This document shows, piece after piece, positions 54,611 to 62,381 of a stretch of 64,000 nt of DNA. A program made the position numbers and the translations under genes. Source of the DNA: Alphaproteobacteria bacterium (lineage in GTDB: Bacteria; Myxococcota_A; UBA796; GCA-2862545); assembly GCA_020632875.1 (NCBI GenBank), contig JACKET010000003.1, positions 310,001-374,000 of the forward strand, in the 5' to 3' direction. Position 1 is the first letter of the stretch. Each line of letters starts with the position of its first letter. The notes below the pieces were generated by a model that was given only the letters and a program-made list of their open reading frames with translations, did not search any database and was not told the DNA's origin.

Positions 54611-55591
54611 TCAGCGAGCCGGCCGGGTCGCCTCGTCCACGGCCGAAAGCACGGGAGCCAGGAGCCCGAACAGCGGCACGTCCGGGAGCATCAGGCGATC
54701 CCGCTTCTCGATCACGACGGGCTTCGAGCCCGGGTACGCCAGCTCCAGCCGGACGTCGGTCAGATCCATGGACGCCCCCGAGAACCCCGGCGGCATCGTT
54801 CGGGACACCGCGCGCGCATCCATGGCCGCAGCCGCCGCGAACAAGCGCTTCGCGAGGTCGGCGTCGATCCGGCCCTCGCGGCGCGTCTTCTCACGGTCCT
54901 TCACGACGTGGACGTAGCTGCCGTCGGGGCTGAGCGTGGTCGTCGCGCACCGCTGGAGCCGAGCGCAGCCGCCTGTGGTGTCGAGCACGATGGTCGTCGG
55001 CGCCGGACCGTCCCGCGCCTCGAGCGGCTCGCCCGCGACCCGCATCGCCGAGAGCGCCGCGCTCAAGGCGGGGAACGGAGCCTCCGGGCGCGAGATGAAC
55101 GGCCCATACCCGAGCTTGCACGAGATGATCGCCGCCGTCGGCTTTCCCGGGGTGAACAGCACCATCTGGAGGTCGGTCCCGTCTGCGGGCGCCGTGCACG
55201 GAAGCGACGGGACCGCGTCGAGCGCGGCAGGCAGGTCGGACTGCTCGACGGCGTCGAAGGCCGCGCGTGCGACCGCCGCGTCGATGCGCCCCGCCGCGGC
55301 GATCGCCGTGCCGTCCTTGCGCCCGGTCACCGAGAAGGACCCGTCCTCCACGAGGTGGTAGGTCGCACAGCCCCACCCATCCCCCCGGATTCCACACCCG
55401 CCGTCCTCGGCGAGCGTGATCCCACTGGGTCGGCCGGGATGCGCGAATCGCATTCGAGGCACCTGCGCCACCTCCGCGTCCGGCACGTCCACGACCGGTG
55501 GGTCCGCGACCGGTGGGTCCGCAACGGGAGGTTCGGCGGCGACGCCGCAGCCGGAGAGGAGGAGCGACACGAGCAGGGGGAGCTGGGACAT
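54611..55591 (-). CDS. Lipoprotein with two similar halves
   Basis: A 326-residue lipoprotein. Lipobox LLSGC gives Cys15; a Pro/Val/Asp linker follows with near repeats (PPVADPPVADPPVVDVP). Two related halves come next (about 47-190 and 195-315), each with a disulfide-like CxxxxxC/CATT region, a Ser/Val strand and a helix that contains GRIDA(A/D)LAKRLF or GRIDAAVARAAF. This points to an internal duplication. The family was not recognised. It is divergent from the gene at 55710. Confidence 0.75.
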   Translation of the reverse strand: MSQLPLLVSLLLSGCGVAAEPPVADPPVADPPVVDVPDAEVAQVPRMRFAHPGRPSGITLAEDGGCGIRGDGWGCATYHLVEDGSFSVTGRKDGTAIAAAGRIDAAVARAAFDAVEQSDLPAALDAVPSLPCTAPADGTDLQMVLFTPGKPTAAIISCKLGYGPFISRPEAPFPALSAALSAMRVAGEPLEARDGPAPTTIVLDTTGGCARLQRCATTTLSPDGSYVHVVKDREKTRREGRIDADLAKRLFAAAAAMDARAVSRTMPPGFSGASMDLTDVRLELAYPGSKPVVIEKRDRLMLPDVPLFGLLAPVLSAVDEATRPAR

Positions 55592-55709
55592 TCAGTGGCC
55601 TCCGGGATCCGAACGCGTGTGCTGCGCGGAGCCTACACCCGACGTGACACGAGACCACGGGGCGCGTAGGGTGGCCCACCGCGCGGACCGCGCGAAGGAG
55701 GAGATTCCC

Positions 55710-56474
55710 ATGCTCACGCTGTTCCTCGCGCTCTCGGCCCACGCCCAGGATGCGGCTCCCGACACCGAGACCGATGCTCCGATGGACGAAACCGCGGAAG
55801 TGGCCCCGATGGAGGAGGCTCCCGCGCCCGAGCCCGCTCCGGAGCCCGCAGGGCCGGCCGCATTCGAGTCGCCGCTGAAGTCGCTCATGGGCCCCGAAGG
55901 CATCGCCATCCTCGCCGACGGCTCAGAGCTGAAGGGCAAGCCCTACGTCATCCCGAAGGGCATCGGCAACATCAAGAAGCTCACCATCAAGACCGACGAC
56001 GGCGCCAAGCACAAGCTCGGCCCGGCCGACATCCAGAGCTTCGCGCTCAAGCCGAACGGGCTCGCGAAGATGGCGAGCACCGGCGGCTCGGTCGTGGCCA
56101 TGTCGACCAACACGGACGTGCTGAGCAAGGAGTACGCGTACTTCGTCCCCGCCCCGCTCCCGAACGGCAAGATGGCCATCCTCCAGCACCTGAACCGCGG
56201 GATGGACAGCAAGATCCAGATCTTCGCCGACCCCGCGGGTCGCGAGACGAGCGGCGTGGGCGTCGGGGGCGTCCAGATCACCGGGGGGATGCTGAAGTCG
56301 TACCTCGTCTACAAGGTCGGCTCCGACGCGTCCTTCCTCGTGAAGAAGGGCACGTACGACAAGCTGTGGCCCGAGATCTACGGCGACTGCGCCGGCCTCA
56401 CGCAGCCCGAGAAGCCGGAGTTCGACGACTTCGCCACGCACGTCCAGATGTACGAAGCGAAGTGCGGCGGCTGA
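55710..56474 (+). CDS. Exported protein of unknown function
   Basis: A 254-residue protein with a signal peptide cut after SAHA (about residue 12). An acidic Glu/Pro/Ala-rich stretch reaches residue 50, then comes a globular domain of 200 residues with mixed strands (AILADGSELKGKPYVIPKG; YLVYKVGSDASFLVKKG) and two Cys (GDCAG, AKCGG) that may pair. ATG 55710 has AAGGAGG seven bases upstream, one of the best ribosome sites here, so it may be well expressed. Confidence 0.78.
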   Translation: MLTLFLALSAHAQDAAPDTETDAPMDETAEVAPMEEAPAPEPAPEPAGPAAFESPLKSLMGPEGIAILADGSELKGKPYVIPKGIGNIKKLTIKTDDGAKHKLGPADIQSFALKPNGLAKMASTGGSVVAMSTNTDVLSKEYAYFVPAPLPNGKMAILQHLNRGMDSKIQIFADPAGRETSGVGVGGVQITGGMLKSYLVYKVGSDASFLVKKGTYDKLWPEIYGDCAGLTQPEKPEFDDFATHVQMYEAKCGG

Positions 56475-56497
56475 ACGGCGGCTGAGCTCGGGCGGGC

Positions 56498-56923
56498 CTA
56501 CTTCGCGGCCTGCTCGAGCTCCGCGAGACGCGCCTCGAGCGCGGGACGGCGCTCACGGATGCCGACGTGGTACTCCGGGTACCTCTCTTCGTAGTGGATG
56601 GCGATCCGGCACAGCTCGGCATCCCCGCCGTGGCATGCCCGAGTGGCGGCGACGAAGGCCATCCACGGCTCGTTCACCTCGACTTCGTATGCGTAGGAGA
56701 GCTGACAGGAGTCCTTGTAGTGCCCCTCGCAGGCGCGACCGAGGGCGACCCCTCTTAGAACCATGTCCTTGGAGTTCCGCAGGCTGTAGCAGTGGTGGAG
56801 CTCGCCATAGTCCATGCACCGATTCCCGCGATCCCACTCGGTCTCCGTGGGATTCAACGCACTCCCCGGAGGCGCCGACGCCCCGCAACCGATGCACAGC
56901 AGGAGCCACATCAGCGGGCTCAT
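56498..56923 (-). CDS. Cys-rich lipoprotein, paralogue A (tandem copy)
   Basis: A 141-residue lipoprotein; the hydrophobic N-terminus MWLLLCIGCG offers Cys10 and Cys13. The mature part has conserved Cys in RCMDYGELHHCYSL, GRACEGHYKDSCQL, TRACHGGDAELC, spaced like Sel1/HcpA helical repeats with disulfide pairs. It shares well over half its residues with the preceding paralogue (NPTETEWDR, ERRPALEARLAELE). ATG 56923 overlaps that gene's stop as ATGA. As the last gene behind the 740-residue protein it could be an immunity or partner protein; this is inference. Confidence 0.75.
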   Translation of the reverse strand: MSPLMWLLLCIGCGASAPPGSALNPTETEWDRGNRCMDYGELHHCYSLRNSKDMVLRGVALGRACEGHYKDSCQLSYAYEVEVNEPWMAFVAATRACHGGDAELCRIAIHYEERYPEYHVGIRERRPALEARLAELEQAAK

Positions 56924-57339
56924 GGCGCCACCCCACTCGACTCGAGCTCCGCCAGGCGGGCCTCCAGGGCGGGACGGCGTTCCTCGAGGTCTTCTGCGTA
57001 CTTCGGGTACCGCTCGCCGAAGTGGATCGCGATTCGGCAGAGCTCCCCGTTCCCCGCTCGACAGGCGGTCTCGGCGGCCACGAACGCCATCCAGGGCGAG
57101 CCGTGCGCGAGCTCGTGCTCATACATCAGCTGGCACGAGTCCAGGTAGTTCGCCTCGCATGCCCGGCCGAGCGCGTTCCCACGGCGAACGAGGTCTTTCG
57201 AGTCCCGAAGGCTGTAGCAGTGCTGGACCTCCCGGTAGTCCATGCATCGAATCCTTCGATCCCACTCCGTTTCGGTCGGATTCAGGTTCGACGGTGGCGC
57301 ACCAACGCACGCCACCAGCGCGAGTAGCAGCCAACTCAA
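56920..57339 (-). CDS. Cys-rich lipoprotein, paralogue B (tandem copy)
   Basis: A 139-residue lipoprotein with lipobox LVAC (Cys11) and the same Cys spacing as its neighbour (RCMDYREVQHCYSL, GRACEANYLDSCQL, ETACRAGNGELC). TTG 57339 overlaps the stop of the 740-residue gene as TTGA, so the three genes are translated as one unit. Two adjacent copies of the same gene point to a recent duplication, as often seen for immunity genes, but no functional family was found. Confidence 0.75.
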   Translation of the reverse strand: MSWLLLALVACVGAPPSNLNPTETEWDRRIRCMDYREVQHCYSLRDSKDLVRRGNALGRACEANYLDSCQLMYEHELAHGSPWMAFVAAETACRAGNGELCRIAIHFGERYPKYAEDLEERRPALEARLAELESSGVAP

Positions 57340-59558
57340 ATCTCACCCCGCAGTCGCTTGAGGTTGTTTTCGGTCCGCATGACTTCTTCGTTCCGGAGCA
57401 CTTCGGGCACCTCTGGATAGGCCCGATGATCCATCAGGCGTTCCAGTCGAGCTCCCTCCGACACGAGGGCCTCCGAGAGCTCCGTCCTTCCGCCATGCTC
57501 GAGCAGCCGCTCGATTCGGTCGTGTCCCTCTCGCCCGATCCAGGTGTCGTCGCCTTCGAGCTTCAAGTACCGGTCGACGTGCTCCTCCCCGGCCATCTCG
57601 CGCACGCCCTCCGCCGCATCCGCGCCACCCACCGCGGCCAGCTCCGCCAGAGCGTACGCCAGCGCACCCGCCGTGTCCCCGGAGCCGCGCAGGGACTCCC
57701 GGATCGGCGCCAGGTGCTTCGCCGCACCGAACTCGAAGGGCAGCCCGTCTTCGCTCCGCATCCCCTCGCGCACGTTCTGCGTCCCCTCGGCGTCGATCAG
57801 CGTCTCGAGCTCGAAGGCCCGGTCGGTGCGGCCGTGCGCGGGGAGCTTCGCGACATCCACGTCCTCGGCGTCGACGTTCCGCGTCACCTCGTCGTGGAGC
57901 TTGCGCGCGTTCTGCTGCTGGTCGTCGAACGCGATGCGCTGCACCTGCCGGATGGTCGCCTGGGCATCACGCTCCTCGGCGGTGCCCTCGAGGGGCGCCT
58001 GCATCGTCATCTGCACGCTCTCCGAGCCATTGCCCGAGCCCCCGGCGAGGAGCTGCTGCTCGCGACCCCACTCGCCGTACCGCGTCCAGCCCTGCGCGCC
58101 CTTCTCGAGCTTCGAGGACCCCGTGAGCGACGCCAGGCTGCCGAGCCCGCTGCCGATGATGACCGGGATGTCGTACCGGCTGCCCGTGTACATCCGGTCC
58201 GCCGACTCGCCGCGGACGGCGCCGTACGCCTTGCCGTCCTCGGTGACCGTGCCGTGCGTGACGGACGCCTCCTGATCGAGGTTCGACCCCGGCGCATGGA
58301 AGCTGGAGGTCCGCTGCGCACCCCGCATGTCCTCGCCCGAGCGTGGCTGGATGCCCGCCGGCATCTCGCCCGTCTCCTGGAAGGTGTCGAACGCGCTGCG
58401 CTGGACGGGGTCGGACAGATCGAGCTCGAACTCCTGGTGGACCGCGCGCACGAGGCCGCGGCCCCCGCTCGCACCCACCCACCCGTTGTCGACGGACGCC
58501 GAGAGCTCCTGGTCGAGCGCCATCTCCGTGCGGACGACCACGCCGGACGCGCCGACGCGCTCCATCTCGACGGACCGCTGGCCTCCGATCTCGTTCCCGA
58601 CGGATGCGACGACGCTGAGGACTCCGCCGACGGACGCGTGCTGGCTGCGGTCGATGCGCGTGCCGGCCGGCATCGCGAGCATCGCGTCGCTCCCGATCGA
58701 CGCGGTGCCCGCATCCCTCGCCTGGTCCGTGAGCTGCGCCTCGAACGCCCGCGCCTCGGCTTCGCTCTGGAAGGTGATGGCGTCGCTCGAGCCCATCTCG
58801 GCGTGCGTCCCTCCCCCCACACCCGCGTACTCGCCCTTCAGCGACGCGCTCGCACCCGAGCTCCAGCGGACCGTGTTCCCGTCCCGCTCCACGTGCTCGA
58901 AGCGGACGTTGGCCCCGGCCGCGACCTTGGCCCCCTGCCCGCCCGCCGAGACGTTGGCGCCGACCGCCTGGACCGAGCCATCCGCCGCGAAGTCGACCGA
59001 GCCCTGCGCAGCGACCTCCCCGCCGAGGACCTTCACGTCCCCACCGGCGGTGACGACCCCGTTCGTGTCGACCATGCCTCCGATGGATCCGCCGAGGTCC
59101 CCGTCGAGCTCGGTCCGCTGGTGCCGGAAGCCCACCTTCGTCGAGCCATCCGCGCCGACGCCCCCGATCACCCGCGAGGTCTGGGACGCAGCGCCGAACA
59201 GGGGCGCCTTCTCGCGCCGGGTGTCGCCCATCTCGATGGTGAGGCCATCCGGCGTGAGCGCGATGGAGCCCGTGTCGTCGTTCCCGCGGAAGTCGGGGAG
59301 CTCGATGTCACGGTAGTCGCTGACGTGCTGGTCCTGCTCCGTCGCGTCGGCCTCGGGCGTGCTCCAGTCGTAGAGTTCCGGGATGCTCGTGAGCGACGGG
59401 CCGCCGTCGAAGGCGAGCAGGTAGCCGCCATCCTCTTCGACCGGCGCCATGGCTTCGATGGCCGCGGCGTTGCCGGCCATCTGGGTCTCGCCATTGGGCG
59501 CCTCGGGAGTGCAGAGGCTCCGGGTCTCTTCGGCCTTCGTCTTCGTCCAGTCGCGCAT
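57336..59558 (-). CDS. Large soluble protein, possible secreted effector
   Basis: A 740-residue protein without a signal peptide or membrane helix. Residues about 100-330 are Gly/Ala/Ser/Val-rich strands (GGDVKVLGGEVAAQGSVDFA; GASASLKGEYAGVGGGTHAE) like a beta-solenoid or lipid-binding scaffold. The middle has DLSDPVQRSAFDTFQETGEM, a phrase type met in polymorphic-toxin-like proteins. The last 180 residues are helical and charged. No nuclease, deaminase or Rhs motif was found. ATG 59558 has GAGG six bases upstream. It heads a coupled unit with two Cys-rich lipoproteins. Confidence 0.72.
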   Translation of the reverse strand: MRDWTKTKAEETRSLCTPEAPNGETQMAGNAAAIEAMAPVEEDGGYLLAFDGGPSLTSIPELYDWSTPEADATEQDQHVSDYRDIELPDFRGNDDTGSIALTPDGLTIEMGDTRREKAPLFGAASQTSRVIGGVGADGSTKVGFRHQRTELDGDLGGSIGGMVDTNGVVTAGGDVKVLGGEVAAQGSVDFAADGSVQAVGANVSAGGQGAKVAAGANVRFEHVERDGNTVRWSSGASASLKGEYAGVGGGTHAEMGSSDAITFQSEAEARAFEAQLTDQARDAGTASIGSDAMLAMPAGTRIDRSQHASVGGVLSVVASVGNEIGGQRSVEMERVGASGVVVRTEMALDQELSASVDNGWVGASGGRGLVRAVHQEFELDLSDPVQRSAFDTFQETGEMPAGIQPRSGEDMRGAQRTSSFHAPGSNLDQEASVTHGTVTEDGKAYGAVRGESADRMYTGSRYDIPVIIGSGLGSLASLTGSSKLEKGAQGWTRYGEWGREQQLLAGGSGNGSESVQMTMQAPLEGTAEERDAQATIRQVQRIAFDDQQQNARKLHDEVTRNVDAEDVDVAKLPAHGRTDRAFELETLIDAEGTQNVREGMRSEDGLPFEFGAAKHLAPIRESLRGSGDTAGALAYALAELAAVGGADAAEGVREMAGEEHVDRYLKLEGDDTWIGREGHDRIERLLEHGGRTELSEALVSEGARLERLMDHRAYPEVPEVLRNEEVMRTENNLKRLRGEI

Positions 59559-59630
59559 CGCTCACCTCGGACCGGAGGAAGAGCAAGCCCGAGGCCAATG
59601 GACGAACCTCATCAATCATCGAGATCGGGC

Positions 59631-59659
59631 GACGTCCGTCGGTCGGACCGACGGACGTC
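59631..59659. promoter_or_regulatory. Perfect 29-bp palindrome (14-base arms)
   Basis: GACGTCCGTCGGTC, one central base, then its exact complement. It lies 73 bp upstream of the 740-residue gene's start and 195 bp upstream of the Ig-like lipoprotein gene, in a divergent spacer. The size and symmetry fit an operator for a dimeric regulator, or a hairpin. Confidence 0.55.
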
Positions 59660-59680
59660 CGTCACCCTCTGACCACCGCG

Positions 59681-59716
59681 CGCGGCCATGCGCGGCCATG
59701 CGCGGCCATGCGCGGT
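59681..59716. repeat. Triple 10-bp tandem repeat
   Basis: CGCGGCCATG occurs three times in a row (59681-59710) plus a partial fourth copy. One turn of helix per unit would put bound proteins on one face of the DNA, in the same divergent spacer as the palindrome. Confidence 0.75.
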
Positions 59717-59853
59717 CGCGCACCCGGGAGCCCGTCCGCCGTCTCGACGTTCGCACACGTTCGAGAGCTTCGACCGAAACTCTCCGGGATCAGCCTCCAG
59801 CGCCCGCTGCCGGCACACCGGTTGCTTCTCCTCCGGCCATCCAGGAGGAACCC

Positions 59854-60888
59854 ATGAACCCCATCATCCGCACCCTGTCGCTCCTCGCCCTCGTCGCCAC
59901 CGTCGCGTGCAAGGCGTCCGCGCCCTCGCCCCTGCCGTCGGACACCGACCCCGTCGACACCGACACCGACGTGGACACCGACACCGACGAGCCCGTCGAC
60001 ACCACCGCACCGACGGTCGTCTCCACGACGCCGACCGACGGAGCCGTGGGGCAGCGCGACGACGTGTCCGTCGAGATCGCGTTCAGCGAGCCCATGGACC
60101 CCACCACCCTCGAAGCCTCGCTCGACGCGTCGGACCTCGGCGCCGTGACCGTGAGCTGGAACGAGGCCGGCGACACCGTCACGATCACGCCCGTCGAGCC
60201 GCTCGCCTATGCCCAGGGGCCCGGCGAGGACGACTCCATCCAGCCGCTGTCGTACGTCGTCGTCCTCGGGACCGGCGTCACCGACCTCGCCGGGAACCCC
60301 GTCGAGCAGGGCGTGCAGGTCCAGTTCTCGACGTACACCGACCGTTGGTACGTCTTCGTGCCGGACGACACGATGACGCGCTCCCTCACGCCGTCGGAGC
60401 TGCTCTACCAGACGAACGACCCGCTCGTGGTGGGCGACGACACCGACGACATCGGGATCCGCTCGGTCATCACGTTCGATCTGAGCGCCCTGCCCGCGGA
60501 GGCGGAGATCGTCACCGAAGCGGTCCTCGCGACCCGCCAGATGCCCGGCGACACCTGGGGCACGCCGTGGCTGGACCTCGGCGACGAGGTGCTGATCGAC
60601 CACGTCACCTTCGGCCCGATGGTCGACGAGAACAGCATCAACGCCGCGTTCAACGCGAACCAGACGGCCCTCGCGAGCCACACCGGCTTCTGCGTCGAAG
60701 ACCAGGTGATCATCCAGTACGACGTGACGGACGATGTGGACGACGACGTGGCGAATCGCGCGTCCCGGTCGGACCGGAGCCAGTTCCTGCTGCGCTTCGA
60801 CGGCCCCACGGACCTCGACGGCGAGAACGACCGAGCGGTCATCAGCCGCGACCTCGTCGAGCTCCAGATGACCTACCTCGCGCGCTGA
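59854..60888 (+). CDS. Lipoprotein with Asp-Thr linker and Big_5 Ig-like domain
   Basis: A 344-residue lipoprotein. Lipobox VATVAC gives Cys19; then an Asp-Thr linker (DTDPVDTDTDVDTDTD) like that of the first gene in the window. An SbsA/Big_5 domain follows (TAPTVVSTTPTDGAVGQ; IAFSEPMDPTT) and ends near residue 155. A C-terminal beta-rich domain of 185 residues (TRSLTPSELLYQTNDPLVVG; RSVITFDLSALP) resembles the surface domain of DNRLRE/CBM-type proteins. ATG 59854 has AGGAGG five bases upstream. Confidence 0.85.
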   Translation: MNPIIRTLSLLALVATVACKASAPSPLPSDTDPVDTDTDVDTDTDEPVDTTAPTVVSTTPTDGAVGQRDDVSVEIAFSEPMDPTTLEASLDASDLGAVTVSWNEAGDTVTITPVEPLAYAQGPGEDDSIQPLSYVVVLGTGVTDLAGNPVEQGVQVQFSTYTDRWYVFVPDDTMTRSLTPSELLYQTNDPLVVGDDTDDIGIRSVITFDLSALPAEAEIVTEAVLATRQMPGDTWGTPWLDLGDEVLIDHVTFGPMVDENSINAAFNANQTALASHTGFCVEDQVIIQYDVTDDVDDDVANRASRSDRSQFLLRFDGPTDLDGENDRAVISRDLVELQMTYLAR

Positions 60889-60907
60889 CGAACCCCGCAG
60901 ATCCCTC

Positions 60908-60944
60908 GAGCGCGGCGGTCCATCCCCCCCGGACCGTCGCGCTC
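60908..60944. terminator. Hairpin between converging genes
   Basis: GAGCGCGGCGGTCC (60908-60921) pairs with GGACCGTCGCGCTC (60931-60944), one mismatch, 20 bases after the lipoprotein stop and just before the 3' end of the regulator gene. TCGTCT follows on the plus strand; it may serve both genes. Confidence 0.6.
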
Positions 60945-60948
60945 TCGT

Positions 60949-62370
60949 CTATCCGCGGCCGCGCACCTTGAGGCCGTGGCGCTTCACCAGGCGGGCCAGG
61001 ACGTGGCGGCTCGCGAGCCCGAGCTCGCGCCAGACCGGGTCCTGGCGGCCGGCGTGGCGGTCGAGCGCCTCCTGGATGGTCTGCGGATCGAGCAGCAGCG
61101 GGTCGGTGGCGCCGCTCTGGACCCGCGGCAAGGGCGTATCGACGGGACCGGGCGCGACGACGAAGCCGTCGGGCGGGACCTCGAGCCGGTCGCCCGTGGA
61201 CGCCGCGATGGACTGCCACAGGAGGCTCGTGAGCTCGCGGACGTGCGTGGTGTAGGGGTGGGCGACGAGGCGTGCGAGGAGCTCGACGTCGAGCCGGGGG
61301 AACGCGGGAGCGCCGCCCTGCGCGGGCTCGAAGAACCGGTCGCGGATCTCGGGGTCGCCCTTCGCGATGCCGCGGAGCAGGTGGACCGCGAGCAGCGGCA
61401 CGTCTTCGCGTCGGTCGCCGAGCGGAGGGACCTCGAGGCGGAGCGGGAACCGCGCGAGCACGTCGTGCTTGAGGGACTCGGGCGCCCGGTTCGTCGCGCC
61501 CACGACGCGCAGATCCGACGTGCGGGGACGGGCTTCGCCGAGCCGCGTGTACTCGCCCGAGTCCATCACGCGCAGCATCCGGGCCTGCTGCTCTTCGGGG
61601 AGCTCGCCGAACTCGTCGAGGAACAGCGTGGTGCCGTCGGCTTCGCCCACGAGGCCGGGACGCGCGGGCATGCCCGGGTTCGGGTAGCCCGCCAGGTTCC
61701 CGAAGAGCTCGGCGTCGGCGAGCGAATCCGGGATGGTCGCCGCGTTGCGCGAGACCAGCGGCTTGCCGGAGCGCGCCGACAGCGCGTGGAGCCCCTGCGC
61801 CACGAGCTCTTTGCCGGTACCGCTCTCGCCGAGGACCAGCACGTGCTGGCCACGACGCGCGAAGAACGCGACGCGCTCGCGCAGCTGCCAGGCCGCCTCG
61901 GACTCGCCGAGGATGCCCTGCGCATCGGCCTCTCCGAACCGATGCCGCGGCGCGACCTGCCCGGGCAGCGCCTCGGGACGCGTGGTGACGAGCAGGAGCA
62001 CGCGGTCGGCCACCTGGAGCAGGTCGCCCGGCGCAGCGATGCAGGTCGAGACGGGATGCCCGTCGTGGCGCAGCGGGAGCCGCCCGAGGTTCTCGACCTC
62101 GATGCGGTCGCCGCGCCGCGTCAGCTTCAGCTGCTGGCGCGACAGGTGCGGGTCGTCGAGCGGACCGCGCCGCCGCACGTCGGACGGCCGCTGCTGCACC
62201 CAGTCGAGTGTGCCGTGACGCCCGAGCACGCGCTCGCCCTGCTCGAGCCGCGCCACCTCGCCCATCCGCGCCGGGTCGGACGGGAACCCCACCAGCACGA
62301 CGGCCGGGCAGCGTTCGTCTGCGGGGCGGTCGGCCGACGCGGGTTGCCAGGTCGCGGTCGCTTCGTCCAT
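60949..62370 (-). CDS. FHA-AAA+ transcriptional regulator lacking GAFTGA
   Basis: A 473-residue protein of the bacterial enhancer-binding type. Residues 46-115 form an FHA domain (RVLGRHGTLDW; DPHLSRQQLKLTRRGD) that would read phospho-Thr signals. The AAA+ part has Walker A GESGTGKE (Lys187) and Walker B TTLFLDEFGEL. The sigma-54 loop GAFTGA is replaced by GYPNPG (about 227-232), so normal contact with sigma-54 is unlikely. The Fis-like helix-turn-helix (QEALDRHAGRQDPVWREL) is at the end. It follows the kinase/SUMF1 gene by 11 bp. Confidence 0.9.
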   Translation of the reverse strand: MDEATATWQPASADRPADERCPAVVLVGFPSDPARMGEVARLEQGERVLGRHGTLDWVQQRPSDVRRRGPLDDPHLSRQQLKLTRRGDRIEVENLGRLPLRHDGHPVSTCIAAPGDLLQVADRVLLLVTTRPEALPGQVAPRHRFGEADAQGILGESEAAWQLRERVAFFARRGQHVLVLGESGTGKELVAQGLHALSARSGKPLVSRNAATIPDSLADAELFGNLAGYPNPGMPARPGLVGEADGTTLFLDEFGELPEEQQARMLRVMDSGEYTRLGEARPRTSDLRVVGATNRAPESLKHDVLARFPLRLEVPPLGDRREDVPLLAVHLLRGIAKGDPEIRDRFFEPAQGGAPAFPRLDVELLARLVAHPYTTHVRELTSLLWQSIAASTGDRLEVPPDGFVVAPGPVDTPLPRVQSGATDPLLLDPQTIQEALDRHAGRQDPVWRELGLASRHVLARLVKRHGLKVRGRG

Positions 62371-62381
62371 CGCGGCGCAGC

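Noticed and set aside
57336..59558. Rhs, VgrG or haemagglutinin-type toxin
   Set aside because: No YD repeats, VgrG core, ESPR signal, pretoxin motif or catalytic toxin motif was recognised.
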